Positions 1 through 8,047 of a stretch of DNA of 36,495 nucleotides are shown here, piece by piece. The translations under genes and the position numbers were made by a program. Source of the DNA: a virus; IMG/VR virus record IMGVR_UViG_3300038825_000871, positions 1 to 36,495 of that record; one strand, written 5' to 3'. Position 1 is the first letter of the stretch. Each line of letters opens with the position of its first letter. The notes beneath the pieces were generated by a model, which was not told the origin of the DNA, ran no database searches, and saw nothing but the letters and a program-made list of their open reading frames with translations.

Positions 1-109
1 TCCAACTTTCTCTTCTATTTTCATCTGCTATCCAACGTGAGTATCTAGACATGTGTATAAACGATTGATATTCTGTAGGTAAATAGTTTCCTCCTAACAA
101 TGATGCCAT
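1..109 (-). CDS. nrdJ: Class II (B12-dependent) ribonucleotide reductase, N-terminal fragment
   Basis: The gene runs off the left edge; only the first 36 codons are visible. The start ATG at 109-107 overlaps the stop of the upstream gene (TAATG). A GGAG lies ahead of it at 118-121. Residues read MASLLGGNYLPTEY, then FIHMSRYSRWIADE and an RRESW segment, which is the typical start of monomeric adenosylcobalamin-dependent ribonucleoside-triphosphate reductases (family knowledge). The enzyme would make deoxynucleotides for phage DNA synthesis in the cytoplasm, which fits its place at the end of the replication operon. The catalytic part is outside the window, so class II rests on the N-terminus alone. 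Confidence 0.75.
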   Translation of the reverse strand, partial: MASLLGGNYLPTEYQSFIHMSRYSRWIADENRRESW

Positions 110-420
110 TATTTTTCTCCATATTCTAATTCTAGTATTAAGTGTGCATAGTGTATAATCTTTATTATATCCTCTGCACCATTCTTATTTCTATGCCGAG
201 AGATGTACTTTATAATATTTCCTTCAAGGAAGTCAAGTTTATTTTTTGATATGTATTCTATAGGCATAATCTCAAAGTCTTTATAATGATCTCCTCCTAC
301 CTGAACATCTGTTGCTTTAGATCCTTTTAATCTCTTTAACTCTTTACTTCTTTTCTCTTCTCTACTCATTCTAGCCATGTACTGCTCATGAGTTTCTCTT
401 TCTGAACTACTACTTATCAT
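109..420 (-). CDS. DUF3310 family phage protein
   Basis: A 103-residue protein. The C-terminal half carries the DUF3310 signature: VGGDHYKD at about residue 41, PIEYI, then LDFLEGNIIKYISRHRNKNG and an AEDI-IHYAHLIL helix. The function of this family is unknown. It is common in phage replication and nucleotide-metabolism blocks, and here it sits directly before nrdJ. The first 40 residues are charged and low in complexity. It overlaps the upstream gene by 11 bases and hands over to nrdJ through TAATG. The family call is firm; no activity is implied. Confidence 0.85.
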   Translation of the reverse strand: MISSSSERETHEQYMARMSREEKRSKELKRLKGSKATDVQVGGDHYKDFEIMPIEYISKNKLDFLEGNIIKYISRHRNKNGAEDIIKIIHYAHLILELEYGEK

Positions 421-730
421 TGTTAAACTTCAATACAGTTATGTTATCTTTATCATACATTTTATCTTTCACCTCTGGTTTTATAATATCTATCTCTCTA
501 AATACAGCAGCTTGCCCATGCATTATAACATCATCTACCTGTGTTTGCAACAACTCCATAAACCCTCGTAGTATAAGGTAGGCTGTAGACACATCAGGTT
601 TATCAGACGTATCATAAGACATAAAGTTTATCATACCATCATCTGTATCTTCCATTACAATGCAATAAGAATCTTTAGGCAATGTATTTTTATACTTATC
701 AAACTTAGCTTTAACACTATCTGTTATCAT
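410..730 (-). CDS. Hypothetical phage protein in the replication operon
   Basis: A 106-residue protein starting MITDSVKAKFDKY. The reading frame is open to 766, but the ATG at 730 is chosen because AAGGAG lies 7-8 bases upstream and because it overlaps the stop of the endonuclease gene as ATGA. The product is acidic and soluble, with an alternating pattern (SYCIVMEDTDDGMINFMSYD) followed by a helix of the type STAYLILRGFMELL. I do not recognise the family. Translational coupling implies co-expression with endonuclease I and DUF3310. Confidence 0.7.
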   Translation of the reverse strand: MITDSVKAKFDKYKNTLPKDSYCIVMEDTDDGMINFMSYDTSDKPDVSTAYLILRGFMELLQTQVDDVIMHGQAAVFREIDIIKPEVKDKMYDKDNITVLKFNNDK

Positions 731-1092
731 TCTAACCACTCCTTTGGTACAAAGCCTTGACACCAAGGGATGTCATATCGTTCACACCACCCACTGTAGG
801 TAGTCTTTGATCCTTTGTACAGTTTGTTATTAGCATTCATAAACAGAAATCGTAAATCTAAATCTGGATGCTGTTTTCTAATTAGTAAATGTTTACCTCT
901 ATCCTGTGATGTAAACAAACCTTTTACCTCAATGTAAAAATCTTGGTCTTCTAGATAAAAATCTGGTGTGTATGTACTGTGCCTTACATAATCAAAATTA
1001 ATTTTCTCATACAAAAAAGGTATTTTATTCTTGGCTAATTGATTAGCTATATCTAATTCAAAATTAGACCTGTATCCATGTGCTCTCTTCAA
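727..1092 (-). CDS. Endonuclease I-like Holliday junction resolvase
   Basis: A 121-residue protein, slightly shorter than T7 gp3 (149). It starts MKRAHGYRSNFELDIANQL. The PD-(D/E)XK active site of the endonuclease I family is visible: E12 in SNFE, D44 in TYTPDFY, and E55-V-K57 in YIEVKG, parallel to E20, D55, E65 and K67 of T7 (known). It would cut branched DNA to resolve recombination and replication intermediates before packaging, and may help degrade host DNA. It overlaps both neighbours through ATGA junctions. Confidence 0.85.
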   Translation of the reverse strand: MKRAHGYRSNFELDIANQLAKNKIPFLYEKINFDYVRHSTYTPDFYLEDQDFYIEVKGLFTSQDRGKHLLIRKQHPDLDLRFLFMNANNKLYKGSKTTYSGWCERYDIPWCQGFVPKEWLE

Positions 1093-1247
1093 GTGTTTTC
1101 TTCCTTATCTTTTGGTAAGTATACCATGTAAAATGAACCACACTTAGGACAAGATAGATTTGTTGACATACAATAGTCTTCCTCTTCTTCTTCCATATCA
1201 TGATCACCACCCCATATAACTTCAGTTCCACAATGCCAACAGTTCAT
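1089..1247 (-). CDS. Small zinc-ribbon protein
   Basis: A 52-residue protein. It begins MNCWHCGTEVIWGGDHDM, then an acidic run of five Glu, and ends with SCPKCGSFYMVYLPKDKE. C3-x2-C6 and C33-x2-C36 form a four-cysteine zinc ribbon. Both ends couple to neighbours as ATGA: the start overlaps the stop of the 138-residue gene, and the stop overlaps the start of endonuclease I. Small zinc ribbons of this kind are frequent in marine podovirus replication operons. They are probably DNA- or protein-binding accessory factors; the partner is unknown. Confidence 0.8.
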   Translation of the reverse strand: MNCWHCGTEVIWGGDHDMEEEEEDYCMSTNLSCPKCGSFYMVYLPKDKEENT

Positions 1248-1660
1248 CGGTCAGGCCTTTTTAATTTTATATCTTTTGGTGGATAAGCATCAAACAATGC
1301 TCCTGATTCCTCTACAGCAAAGTTAAATATTTCTGGGCAGTGCTTCTTCATCTTCTCTAAGTTCTCTGTCCACTCTGCCATGTAGAAACAAACCAATGCA
1401 CCTCTTGTTAATACTCTTTGTACTTTAGTTAAATCTTTAGACAGCAAGTCAATCTTTTGATCGTAATCAAAATCATTCCACATGCCTCCTTCATAGAAAC
1501 TTTTACATACTCTTATAGGAATAGCTGAGAAGTTATTTCTTAACTCTCTTATAATATTTGTACCTCCTTTTTTATCTTCAGAATCTGGGTAAGCATACCA
1601 CACATTATCATTCATATAAATATCTGAAAAGCTAACATCAGTCTGAAAATAGATAGGCAT
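1244..1660 (-). CDS. Hypothetical phage protein
   Basis: A 138-residue soluble protein, beginning MPIYFQTDVSFSDIYMNDNV. It has no signal peptide or membrane segment. It contains several aromatic residues and a helix-rich C-terminus (MAEWTENLEKMKKHCPEIF). The start overlaps by one base the stop of the Cas4-like exonuclease gene, and the stop overlaps the zinc-ribbon start. I cannot assign a family. Its fixed place between two nucleases suggests a recombination or repair accessory role, which is inference only. Confidence 0.65.
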   Translation of the reverse strand: MPIYFQTDVSFSDIYMNDNVWYAYPDSEDKKGGTNIIRELRNNFSAIPIRVCKSFYEGGMWNDFDYDQKIDLLSKDLTKVQRVLTRGALVCFYMAEWTENLEKMKKHCPEIFNFAVEESGALFDAYPPKDIKLKRPDR

Positions 1661-2544
1661 TATATCTCCCGTTTTTTAAGTTTACTATACCATACAGACT
1701 TTGGAAAACGTGCTGTAGACCCTACTTTCCTATGCATAATAGCATTAGGCCAACATGTTTTCTTAAAATCACAAAATCCACAAATACTTGATAGCAATCT
1801 ATTTCCTGTTTTCTTAACACTTTTATCTTTATCTTTGTATGTTTCTTCTGTATCTGTAAAACATCTTTTAAATTTCTCACCACTTAACAAAGCTTTTAAA
1901 TTCTTCTTTGCTAAATCAAGTGCTTCTTTCTTATCTTCTTCTTGTAGTTCTGGAGCTTCACATACTACCCACTCACCACTTGCTTTGTTAATAACTATCC
2001 ACCCACCAAAATCTTTATTCTTTGATTGGCTGTACAGGTATCCTTGAGATATGTATCCAAACACATCATCTTCTTTTATCTTTTTATATCCTCCTAACTC
2101 ACCGAACTTATGATCAAAAGCATAAGGACTTGCAGATTTAATATCCCATACTTTACCATCTATTTCAACATCTAATGTACCAGAGACAGAGTGATTACCT
2201 AACTCTAATTTTACAGCTTCCTGTTCTGATTCTATATTTATACCTGCCGATTTCATTACCAAAATGGCAATAGCTTCGACAAGATCACCAAACATAAAAC
2301 GAACTAAAGAATTGTACTCAAAGTTTTTCTCTGCACCATCTCGTTCCATCTTCTGTTGACACAAAGGTCTACCCAAAGAAGACATACGAGGTCTCCATTT
2401 GCTGTCCTTGTTAGCAAACTGACGTACTACAGATGTAGCACAAGCCTCTTTAAATTCCTCTACAAGTTTGGGATCTAGATCGGCCCCTTCTTTTGAGACA
2501 CGATCTAGAAACCCTTGTACTTTGTGCAGTATAAGATTATTCAT
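1660..2544 (-). CDS. Cas4/RecB-like PD-(D/E)XK exonuclease with Fe-S cysteines
   Basis: A 294-residue nuclease. The core motifs are GDLVEAI (E90), SGTLDVEIDGKVWDIKS (D125, then D134-I-K136) and a Q167-containing YISQGYLY helix, in the order of the RecB/Cas4 nuclease fold. C62 upstream, plus C255, C258 and C264 downstream (CGFCDFKKTC), give the one-plus-three cysteine layout that binds a 4Fe-4S cluster in Cas4 and AddB (known family feature). It probably resects DNA ends for recombination, in the manner of T7 gp6. It overlaps the putative ssDNA-binding gene by 8 bases, which suits a joint role. Polarity cannot be read from sequence. Confidence 0.85.
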   Translation of the reverse strand: MNNLILHKVQGFLDRVSKEGADLDPKLVEEFKEACATSVVRQFANKDSKWRPRMSSLGRPLCQQKMERDGAEKNFEYNSLVRFMFGDLVEAIAILVMKSAGINIESEQEAVKLELGNHSVSGTLDVEIDGKVWDIKSASPYAFDHKFGELGGYKKIKEDDVFGYISQGYLYSQSKNKDFGGWIVINKASGEWVVCEAPELQEEDKKEALDLAKKNLKALLSGEKFKRCFTDTEETYKDKDKSVKKTGNRLLSSICGFCDFKKTCWPNAIMHRKVGSTARFPKSVWYSKLKKREI

Positions 2545-3358
2545 TTACTACGGAGTCATACTCTATTTTTTCTCCAGATGAATGATATGCTTTCATAACA
2601 GTATCATTGTACCCTTTGACAAACTCCATAAATGATCTCATACGAGCATCGTCTTCTTCACTCCATGTCACTGACTTCTGAGGTGTTAGCTCTGCATGGA
2701 AGTAGATGTTTCCACCTTTTTTCTTCCGTACTGAAGACAGTCCAATATTCATAAGCCACATAGGTTGCTTCTGTCTACTGAGACTCTTTAAGCAGTCAGC
2801 TACAGGTGTAAAGTTAGCTCCTTTTGCATACCACACGCAAGGAACGTCTTTGACAGTAGTTTTACTACCATCTTTATTTACAGCATTCTCAAAAGATACT
2901 AGACCGTAAAGATTCTGAGTACATTTAATACTCTTCTGTACAGCCCACTCTGGACTATCTTTTGGCAATGCCTCTAAGGTATTGTAGTCTAATTTCCCAC
3001 ACTTCTTACCTCCTGCAGTGTCATAAAAGTCACTGCCAAAGGAAGGAGCCTGTACTGTTTGGCAAGAGAAAGCACTAGCTTCATTATCCCAAACAAAGTA
3101 GGAATAAGTACGCATAAACACACGCATAGTAGCTTTCTCACCATATACAGGCCCTTCTGGTGGGGTAGTCAGACTGAACCAGCCTCTTGGAAGAGCATTA
3201 CCATCAAAATCTTCTGTAGCATGGTTGATAGCCAGTCTGCTTACAGATGCTTTCGTAGTATTGTGATCCAATTGACCAGTCAGTTTCATCAGCTCCTCTG
3301 TAGAAACCTTATCTAAGTTTTCTGGCAGAGCAGTATCCATTGTGGTTATTTCAGTCAT
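2537..3358 (-). CDS. Putative single-stranded DNA-binding protein
   Basis: A 273-residue protein between DNA polymerase and the exonuclease, a place where T7-like and marine podoviruses often carry the ssDNA-binding protein. The visible pattern is beta-rich with many aromatic residues (ALPRGWFSLTTPPEGPVYG, MRVFMRTYSYFVWD, KGGNIYFHAELTPQ). This would suit an OB-fold, and the last residues are mildly acidic (EKIEYDSVVNE). There is no diagnostic motif, so the function is inferred from position and composition. The start ATG overlaps the polymerase stop (ATGA). Confidence 0.55.
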   Translation of the reverse strand: MTEITTMDTALPENLDKVSTEELMKLTGQLDHNTTKASVSRLAINHATEDFDGNALPRGWFSLTTPPEGPVYGEKATMRVFMRTYSYFVWDNEASAFSCQTVQAPSFGSDFYDTAGGKKCGKLDYNTLEALPKDSPEWAVQKSIKCTQNLYGLVSFENAVNKDGSKTTVKDVPCVWYAKGANFTPVADCLKSLSRQKQPMWLMNIGLSSVRKKKGGNIYFHAELTPQKSVTWSEEDDARMRSFMEFVKGYNDTVMKAYHSSGEKIEYDSVVNE

Positions 3359-5409
3359 GATTTATATATCTCCTTCATGTCTAACCAATTGTTACCTATT
3401 TTAATCTCGATTCCTATCGGCATATCGTAATCAACATTGTATCTTTTCTTACACTCTTCAGGCAAAGACAACATAGCTTCTTTCATTGTCTCTACAGCTA
3501 AATCCTGTTCGTCTGGATGTACATCAATTACAATGGAATCGTGAACCGTATTACATATTATACTCAACATTTGCTTATCTGTCAACAACTTTTTTAACTT
3601 AATTAATGCAATAGGCAGGAGATCGGCTGTAGCAAACCCTTGTACAGGATAATTTTTTATTGCTGTAGAGTTAGATACTCCACCATACCTCATTCTATAT
3701 ACATTACTAAAGTTATAATATCGACCTGATGGAAGTGTAATCCGATTGTATGTGATGGCATCATTCTGTAAAGTCTCATGCCACTGTGCTATCTTACTAT
3801 ACTTCTCTTTAAATGCTCGATAATACTCCATCTGTTTTGGTGTACCTAAGAACCCTCCATACAAAGGCTTAAACGTATCAGCTTTTGCTTCCTGTCTAGA
3901 CACACCCAGCACAGATGCTGTAAACGAATGTACATCAACATCATTTCTGACATCTTCGTACACTTTATTATCCTTTGCTAAAAAGCCGGCAACCCTAAAC
4001 TCTAGCTGGGAATAATCTCCTTCAAGTATATGTCCACCCTCCCATCTGCTAACTACTACCTTACGTACAGGAAACGTACCACCTCGTGGCATGTTCTGGA
4101 AGTTAGGATTCCTAGAAGATAATCTTCCTGTAGAGGTAACACATTGCATATAATGTGGATGGATTCTACGTCTGTCATCTAAACCTTTTTCTATTCCTTC
4201 TATAAAGGTTTTCAAATAAGTTTTAATTGCATTGTATCTTATATAACTTTCCATAAATGTTTTTTGTTCTGGCTTGGCTGTAACTACTAGACCTTCTAGT
4301 GTAGGCCTATCTGTTTTAAAACCATGTACAGTAAGATCTAATGTGCTTCTTGGTTGCATTCCCAACCCTGCAAAATCTCTAGTTTGCCTGTAGACAACAC
4401 CTGTTTTGTTACAAGTTTTACAAATACGTTTTTGTTTGCCTACCGTACCATCTCTCTTCAAGGCAAACTTATATCCTATACCATTACATGCTGTACATCT
4501 TTGCATGACTGTCTTAAACAGAGGCTTAGTCAAACGTACTATACCTTGTTGAAATGCTTGTGCACTCATAGTTTTTGGTCTTCTCTTCTTTCTTGTGTTA
4601 CCTCGTAACTCATAACCTAGATTAAAACTACTAGCCCATTGTTTTTTATTCAGTACAGCCCTAGAAAATATAATCTTAGACCTATCTTCTGGACTGTCTA
4701 GATTGACAGGAGTATCACCCATTAATTTTTTAACCTCACTGTTAAGATACTTTTCTAGTTCCTGTACTTCCTTTGTATAGGTAGCTTTGATTTCAAATAA
4801 ATTTTTAAGACTTATCTGTAACCCGTTGTTCTCTACATCACACAACACATCACAGAACTCATTCATCAAATCATTAGTACTCTTGAGAGAATCAGGCATG
4901 TTACTTAGCTGTGCTTCATATAATTCTTTTGTTATCTGTACATCTGCTTCACCGTACTCCTTGACTATAGACCAAGGTATGCTCTCAAACGATACATTTT
5001 TTTTCATATATTCTTCGATTAAACCAGTTTTCTTTTGTGGCAGTGCATATCGTTCACAGCACTTGGCTAATGACAACGGAACCTTCTCCCCCCCATGCAA
5101 GATATATTCTGCTATCATAGTATCATGAACCTTGCCTGTATAGATAAACCCACAAGCTCGTAACCACTTTAGATCAAATTTTATGTTATGACCTACTAAT
5201 AAATCTGTGTCATCAAGAACACCCTGTAATATGTCTCTAGCTTTTTCTGTAGGCTCTTGCTCTTTGTGATAGAAGCATAAGTAATTCTGTTCATATCCAT
5301 GTATATAACCAACAGACACCAACATGTTTCCTGTATAGGGATCTGCATCTGATTTCTTATCTTCATTTACACTGTATGTTGTTTCTATATCTAACCAAGC
5401 TATTCTCAT
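3355..5409 (-). CDS. polA: Family A DNA polymerase with 3'-5' exonuclease and DnaJ-like zinc insert
   Basis: A 684-residue replicative polymerase. The exonuclease domain shows D7-I-E9, N75-x3-D79 and Y152-x3-D156, so proofreading should be active. The polymerase domain shows motif A DYSQLE (D465-E470), the O-helix R505-x3-K509-x3-F513-x3-Y517-G, and motif C HDS (H623-D624). F513 matches E. coli Phe762. Between the halves, at 305-333, are C-T-A-C-N-G-I-G and C-K-T-C-N-K-T-G, a pair of DnaJ zinc motifs. This arrangement is reported, as I recall, for phage HMO-2011. The insert lies close to where T7 polymerase has its thioredoxin-binding loop, so it may recruit a processivity partner (inference). 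Confidence 0.95.
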   Translation of the reverse strand: MRIAWLDIETTYSVNEDKKSDADPYTGNMLVSVGYIHGYEQNYLCFYHKEQEPTEKARDILQGVLDDTDLLVGHNIKFDLKWLRACGFIYTGKVHDTMIAEYILHGGEKVPLSLAKCCERYALPQKKTGLIEEYMKKNVSFESIPWSIVKEYGEADVQITKELYEAQLSNMPDSLKSTNDLMNEFCDVLCDVENNGLQISLKNLFEIKATYTKEVQELEKYLNSEVKKLMGDTPVNLDSPEDRSKIIFSRAVLNKKQWASSFNLGYELRGNTRKKRRPKTMSAQAFQQGIVRLTKPLFKTVMQRCTACNGIGYKFALKRDGTVGKQKRICKTCNKTGVVYRQTRDFAGLGMQPRSTLDLTVHGFKTDRPTLEGLVVTAKPEQKTFMESYIRYNAIKTYLKTFIEGIEKGLDDRRRIHPHYMQCVTSTGRLSSRNPNFQNMPRGGTFPVRKVVVSRWEGGHILEGDYSQLEFRVAGFLAKDNKVYEDVRNDVDVHSFTASVLGVSRQEAKADTFKPLYGGFLGTPKQMEYYRAFKEKYSKIAQWHETLQNDAITYNRITLPSGRYYNFSNVYRMRYGGVSNSTAIKNYPVQGFATADLLPIALIKLKKLLTDKQMLSIICNTVHDSIVIDVHPDEQDLAVETMKEAMLSLPEECKKRYNVDYDMPIGIEIKIGNNWLDMKEIYKS

Positions 5410-6617
5410 GGCAAATACCTAGCTTTCTGTATATCTATTCGGCAGGTAATTGTACCATGCCAACCAGATAACTTGTTTTTAGACACACATAGATGACGAA
5501 TGTAATCTTCCTCATCTCCAAAGTTTTTACCTATGCCTATAATAATATCAGCTTCGGCTGCTTTTCCTGTCTTGCTGTTCTCTAACATACTGAAATCTAT
5601 CTCCTGTCTATTATGTGCATCATAAGATGCTTGAGATACTGCCCAGAGCATACAGTCATGTCTTTTTGCTATAGCTCTGGAACTTTCGTATACAGCTCTT
5701 AGCTTTTCATCTAATCGTGAGTATGCACCACTGATTGCTACTTTGTCAAGCTGATCTATAAAAATAATATCTGGTTTGTTTATCTCTACAAATTTATCTA
5801 TCTCACGAATAGATATTTCTCTACCCTCTAACATAAATAAATTTTCTTTTATCTGTTTGTCATATATCTCATTGTAAGTCTTAATATTGTCTTTTAACTC
5901 ACTGACATTCTTACCTAAATAGGCACAGAAAACTCTGCCCTTGACCAACCGGCCCGGTTCTTCATTTGCAAAATATGCAACCTTATGTCCTTGTTTTAAA
6001 TATTCTGCAACTAAGTAAGAGCAAAAAGTAGTCTTACCTGTTTCTGGCCTAGCAAAAATAATGCCAAGATTACCCCTGCCTACACCACCAACTCTATCCT
6101 GTAGAGACTCCAACTCAAAATGAAACTCAAAACCTTTTTCATGTGTCTCTAAAAAGTCAGCAACATCATCCTCTACTCGGCTGTAATTTGTGCTGTCCTC
6201 TGGCTGTTTGTTGATAAGTTCATCTACAAGAACTCGTAACCCTTCATAATCACCTTCGTTACCCAACCAAATGTCAGTAGCTTTAGATCCTATCTTCTGA
6301 GCTCTGTCTCTTCTCCAGAAATTTACGATTAAGTCTTGCATCATCTCAGGATTGTCTTGTACATAGTTAGTCAAATCTTTTATAACCAACTCGATAGACT
6401 CTCTAGACGAATCAGGCATAGATGGAAACCTATCCCTGTGTAGCTGTAACAACATCTCTGTTGTCAGATCTTCACCATATTTATCATGTGCAAAAGCAAT
6501 AGTGTCAAACACTGTACCCACACCGTTGGCAAACATCTCTTTACCCACAACGTCACTGGCCTTTTTGTAAAAGGTGTTGTTTAGACATTGTGCTAATATC
6601 TGTTTCTCTATTGTCAT
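5406..6617 (-). CDS. DnaB-like replicative DNA helicase
   Basis: A 403-residue hexameric-type helicase. Walker A is ARPETGKTT at 189-197, the catalytic glutamates are in FANEEP (219-220), Walker B is DIIFID (283-288), and the sensor motif is WAVSQAS around 326-331. The first 150 residues are helical, as in the N-terminal domain of DnaB, but diverged. The primase is a separate gene immediately upstream, unlike the fused T7 gp4. The stop overlaps the polymerase start by 4 bases, so helicase, primase and polymerase are co-translated. The ribosome site is GGGGTAAG. Confidence 0.9.
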   Translation of the reverse strand: MTIEKQILAQCLNNTFYKKASDVVGKEMFANGVGTVFDTIAFAHDKYGEDLTTEMLLQLHRDRFPSMPDSSRESIELVIKDLTNYVQDNPEMMQDLIVNFWRRDRAQKIGSKATDIWLGNEGDYEGLRVLVDELINKQPEDSTNYSRVEDDVADFLETHEKGFEFHFELESLQDRVGGVGRGNLGIIFARPETGKTTFCSYLVAEYLKQGHKVAYFANEEPGRLVKGRVFCAYLGKNVSELKDNIKTYNEIYDKQIKENLFMLEGREISIREIDKFVEINKPDIIFIDQLDKVAISGAYSRLDEKLRAVYESSRAIAKRHDCMLWAVSQASYDAHNRQEIDFSMLENSKTGKAAEADIIIGIGKNFGDEEDYIRHLCVSKNKLSGWHGTITCRIDIQKARYLP

Positions 6618-6644
6618 ACTTACCCCACTACACTAAAAAGTGTT

Positions 6645-7400
6645 CTATTTTAACTCAGCTACTATCTTCTCCTTTGACCAAGTTTTTATATCGTTATCTA
6701 AAAATTTTATGTTCGTTTGCATATGTACACTCAACTCTTTAGCAATGTCAAGTGATTTTTTTGTAGCATCTTTGTCAAGGGCTACCACAGCCAATTTAAA
6801 ATTGTCAACTATATGTGGAATGTGTTCCTGTAGAAGGTTAGTTCCCATGAGAGCAACTCCTGCTTGTCCTGCCATTGTCACTGCACAAGCTGAAGCACAG
6901 TCCTCTACAATTACAGCAACGTCACTTTTGTTCTTGGTTATAAATGGTAACTTAGATGATGCATACCTTTTCCACTTTGGTTTTCTTCCTGTCAGACTTC
7001 TACCCACAGCATCAACTATTGTGTTATCTTTGTATATACAGAAAACACATCTGTCTTCCTTAACATCATACTGTATATTACAGAATCTATTCTTGTATGC
7101 ATGGAGTATATTATTGTCACGAATATAATCCATAGATTTTGGACTTCTCTCTACAGGAATCCATGTTGCTGTCTCTAGGTTAAACTCTATTTCTTGCTTC
7201 GGCTGTTGGTTAGATCTATGTACCATGCCTTGCACTTTTCCACTGATGTTGCAACTAGCATAAAAACAGTTATACAACAGTATGTTATGCTCATTACTGA
7301 CAGAAAAAGAGTTATTATGACCACATACAGGACAATTGCTACGATAAGATAAACCTTCTGGTACAGCCATTGCCTCAATGTAATCACGAATGTCAATCAT
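6645..7400 (-). CDS. DNA primase (zinc-binding plus TOPRIM)
   Basis: A 251-residue primase. The zinc domain has C23-x2-C26 and C45-x4-C50. The TOPRIM core has the catalytic glutamate E166 in VIVEDCAS and the DxD pair D209/D211 in VVALDKDAT. It is close in size to the primase half of T7 gp4 and should make RNA primers for lagging-strand synthesis together with the downstream helicase. It overlaps the upstream nuclease by 8 bases; a 27-base gap separates it from the helicase. TGTCAA hexamers are frequent within it (see findings). Confidence 0.88.
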   Translation of the reverse strand: MIDIRDYIEAMAVPEGLSYRSNCPVCGHNNSFSVSNEHNILLYNCFYASCNISGKVQGMVHRSNQQPKQEIEFNLETATWIPVERSPKSMDYIRDNNILHAYKNRFCNIQYDVKEDRCVFCIYKDNTIVDAVGRSLTGRKPKWKRYASSKLPFITKNKSDVAVIVEDCASACAVTMAGQAGVALMGTNLLQEHIPHIVDNFKLAVVALDKDATKKSLDIAKELSVHMQTNIKFLDNDIKTWSKEKIVAELK

Positions 7401-7881
7401 CTTTTTCCTCAGTTATATGTACAAGCTGTGCTTTGTCAAGTGGTATGTGAAAAAATGGTTCTTTAAGATGAGGTGCATTTGTAAACCTAGAATTTTGTAT
7501 TGTGCCTACAGGAGATTTGTCAACTTCATCTGCATCTATAAACCATGCTTTTTTTAAATCGTAGTCAAACACCACAAATTTAAAATCATGTTTAGGATAT
7601 TTTTCTTTCCAAATATTTATCAATCTTTGTTTTCTCTCAGGGATTCGTATTTCTTTCCACAATGGATTCCATGTACCTTTCCATTGTGTCTTAACTTCAA
7701 CTTCAAAGAAATGTTCTTTATCTTTTTTTGCAGACACATCGAAATTATAATTTTCTACACTTACTATATCTTTATAATTATGTTTATTTAAATAATATAT
7801 CATAGCATCTCTAGCTTTTTTGTCATACATAATGTATTGTAATCTGTCAAACGACCTATTTTTATTTACATGTTTTTTCAT
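7393..7881 (-). CDS. Small PD-(D/E)XK nuclease-like protein, first gene of the leftward operon
   Basis: A 162-residue basic protein. NYNFDVSAKK (D48) followed by FFEVEVKTQW (E62-V-K64) matches the PD-(D/E)XK core found in restriction enzymes and resolvases. The N-terminus is basic (MKKHVNKNRSFDRLQY), as expected for DNA contact. Its start lies about 32 bases after the leftward -10 box, so it is the first product of the operon. It could degrade host DNA, recycle nucleotides or act in recombination. The fold is inferred from one motif cluster. Confidence 0.6.
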   Translation of the reverse strand: MKKHVNKNRSFDRLQYIMYDKKARDAMIYYLNKHNYKDIVSVENYNFDVSAKKDKEHFFEVEVKTQWKGTWNPLWKEIRIPERKQRLINIWKEKYPKHDFKFVVFDYDLKKAWFIDADEVDKSPVGTIQNSRFTNAPHLKEPFFHIPLDKAQLVHITEEKDD

Positions 7882-7913
7882 AAGTAATCCCTGTTAAGTT
7901 AATAATATTAACT

Positions 7914-7941
7914 ATTATACAGCTGACAAAAATCTTGTCAA
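7914..7941 (-). promoter_or_regulatory. Leftward early promoter (sigma-70 consensus)
   Basis: On the minus strand, TTGACA (7941-7936), a 16-base spacer and TATAAT (7919-7914) match both sigma-70 boxes exactly. It drives the replication operon starting at 7881. The -35 box and spacer contain a dyad, TGACA-N7-TGTCA, which would place a repressor on the promoter. Confidence 0.85.
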
Positions 7942-8012
7942 CATATATTTTTTTTATAAAAACTTGCTAGTAATGGAAAAGGTACTAGTAATGGATATAT
8001 TATATAAATAAC

Positions 8013-8040
8013 TTGACAAGATTTTTGTCAGCTGTATAAT
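8013..8040 (+). promoter_or_regulatory. Rightward early promoter (sigma-70 consensus)
   Basis: TTGACA (8013-8018), 16 bases, TATAAT (8035-8040). It is the mirror copy of the leftward promoter, with the same internal TGACA-N7-TGTCA dyad at 8014-8030. The next gene's ATG begins at 8048, only 7 bases after the -10 box, so the transcript would start at or next to the start codon. Confidence 0.85.
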
Positions 8041-8047
8041 AATAATT

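Larger units (their letters stand above)
7913..8041. repeat. 29-bp perfect inverted repeat holding both divergent promoters
   Basis: Bases 8013-8041 recur in inverted orientation at 7941-7913 without a mismatch. Each arm spans -35, spacer and -10. The 71 bases between them are very AT-rich. They contain a direct repeat of CTAGTAATGGA at 7967-7977 and 7985-7995 (18-base period). The layout is that of a divergent control switch; the AT-rich centre with iterons could also serve as a replication origin (inference). Confidence 0.85.

Noticed and set aside
6640-7128. 162-residue plus-strand ORF opposite the primase
   Set aside because: It lies wholly antisense to a primase with intact zinc and TOPRIM motifs, has no ribosome site and reads as a shadow (runs of Ser/Leu/Cys).
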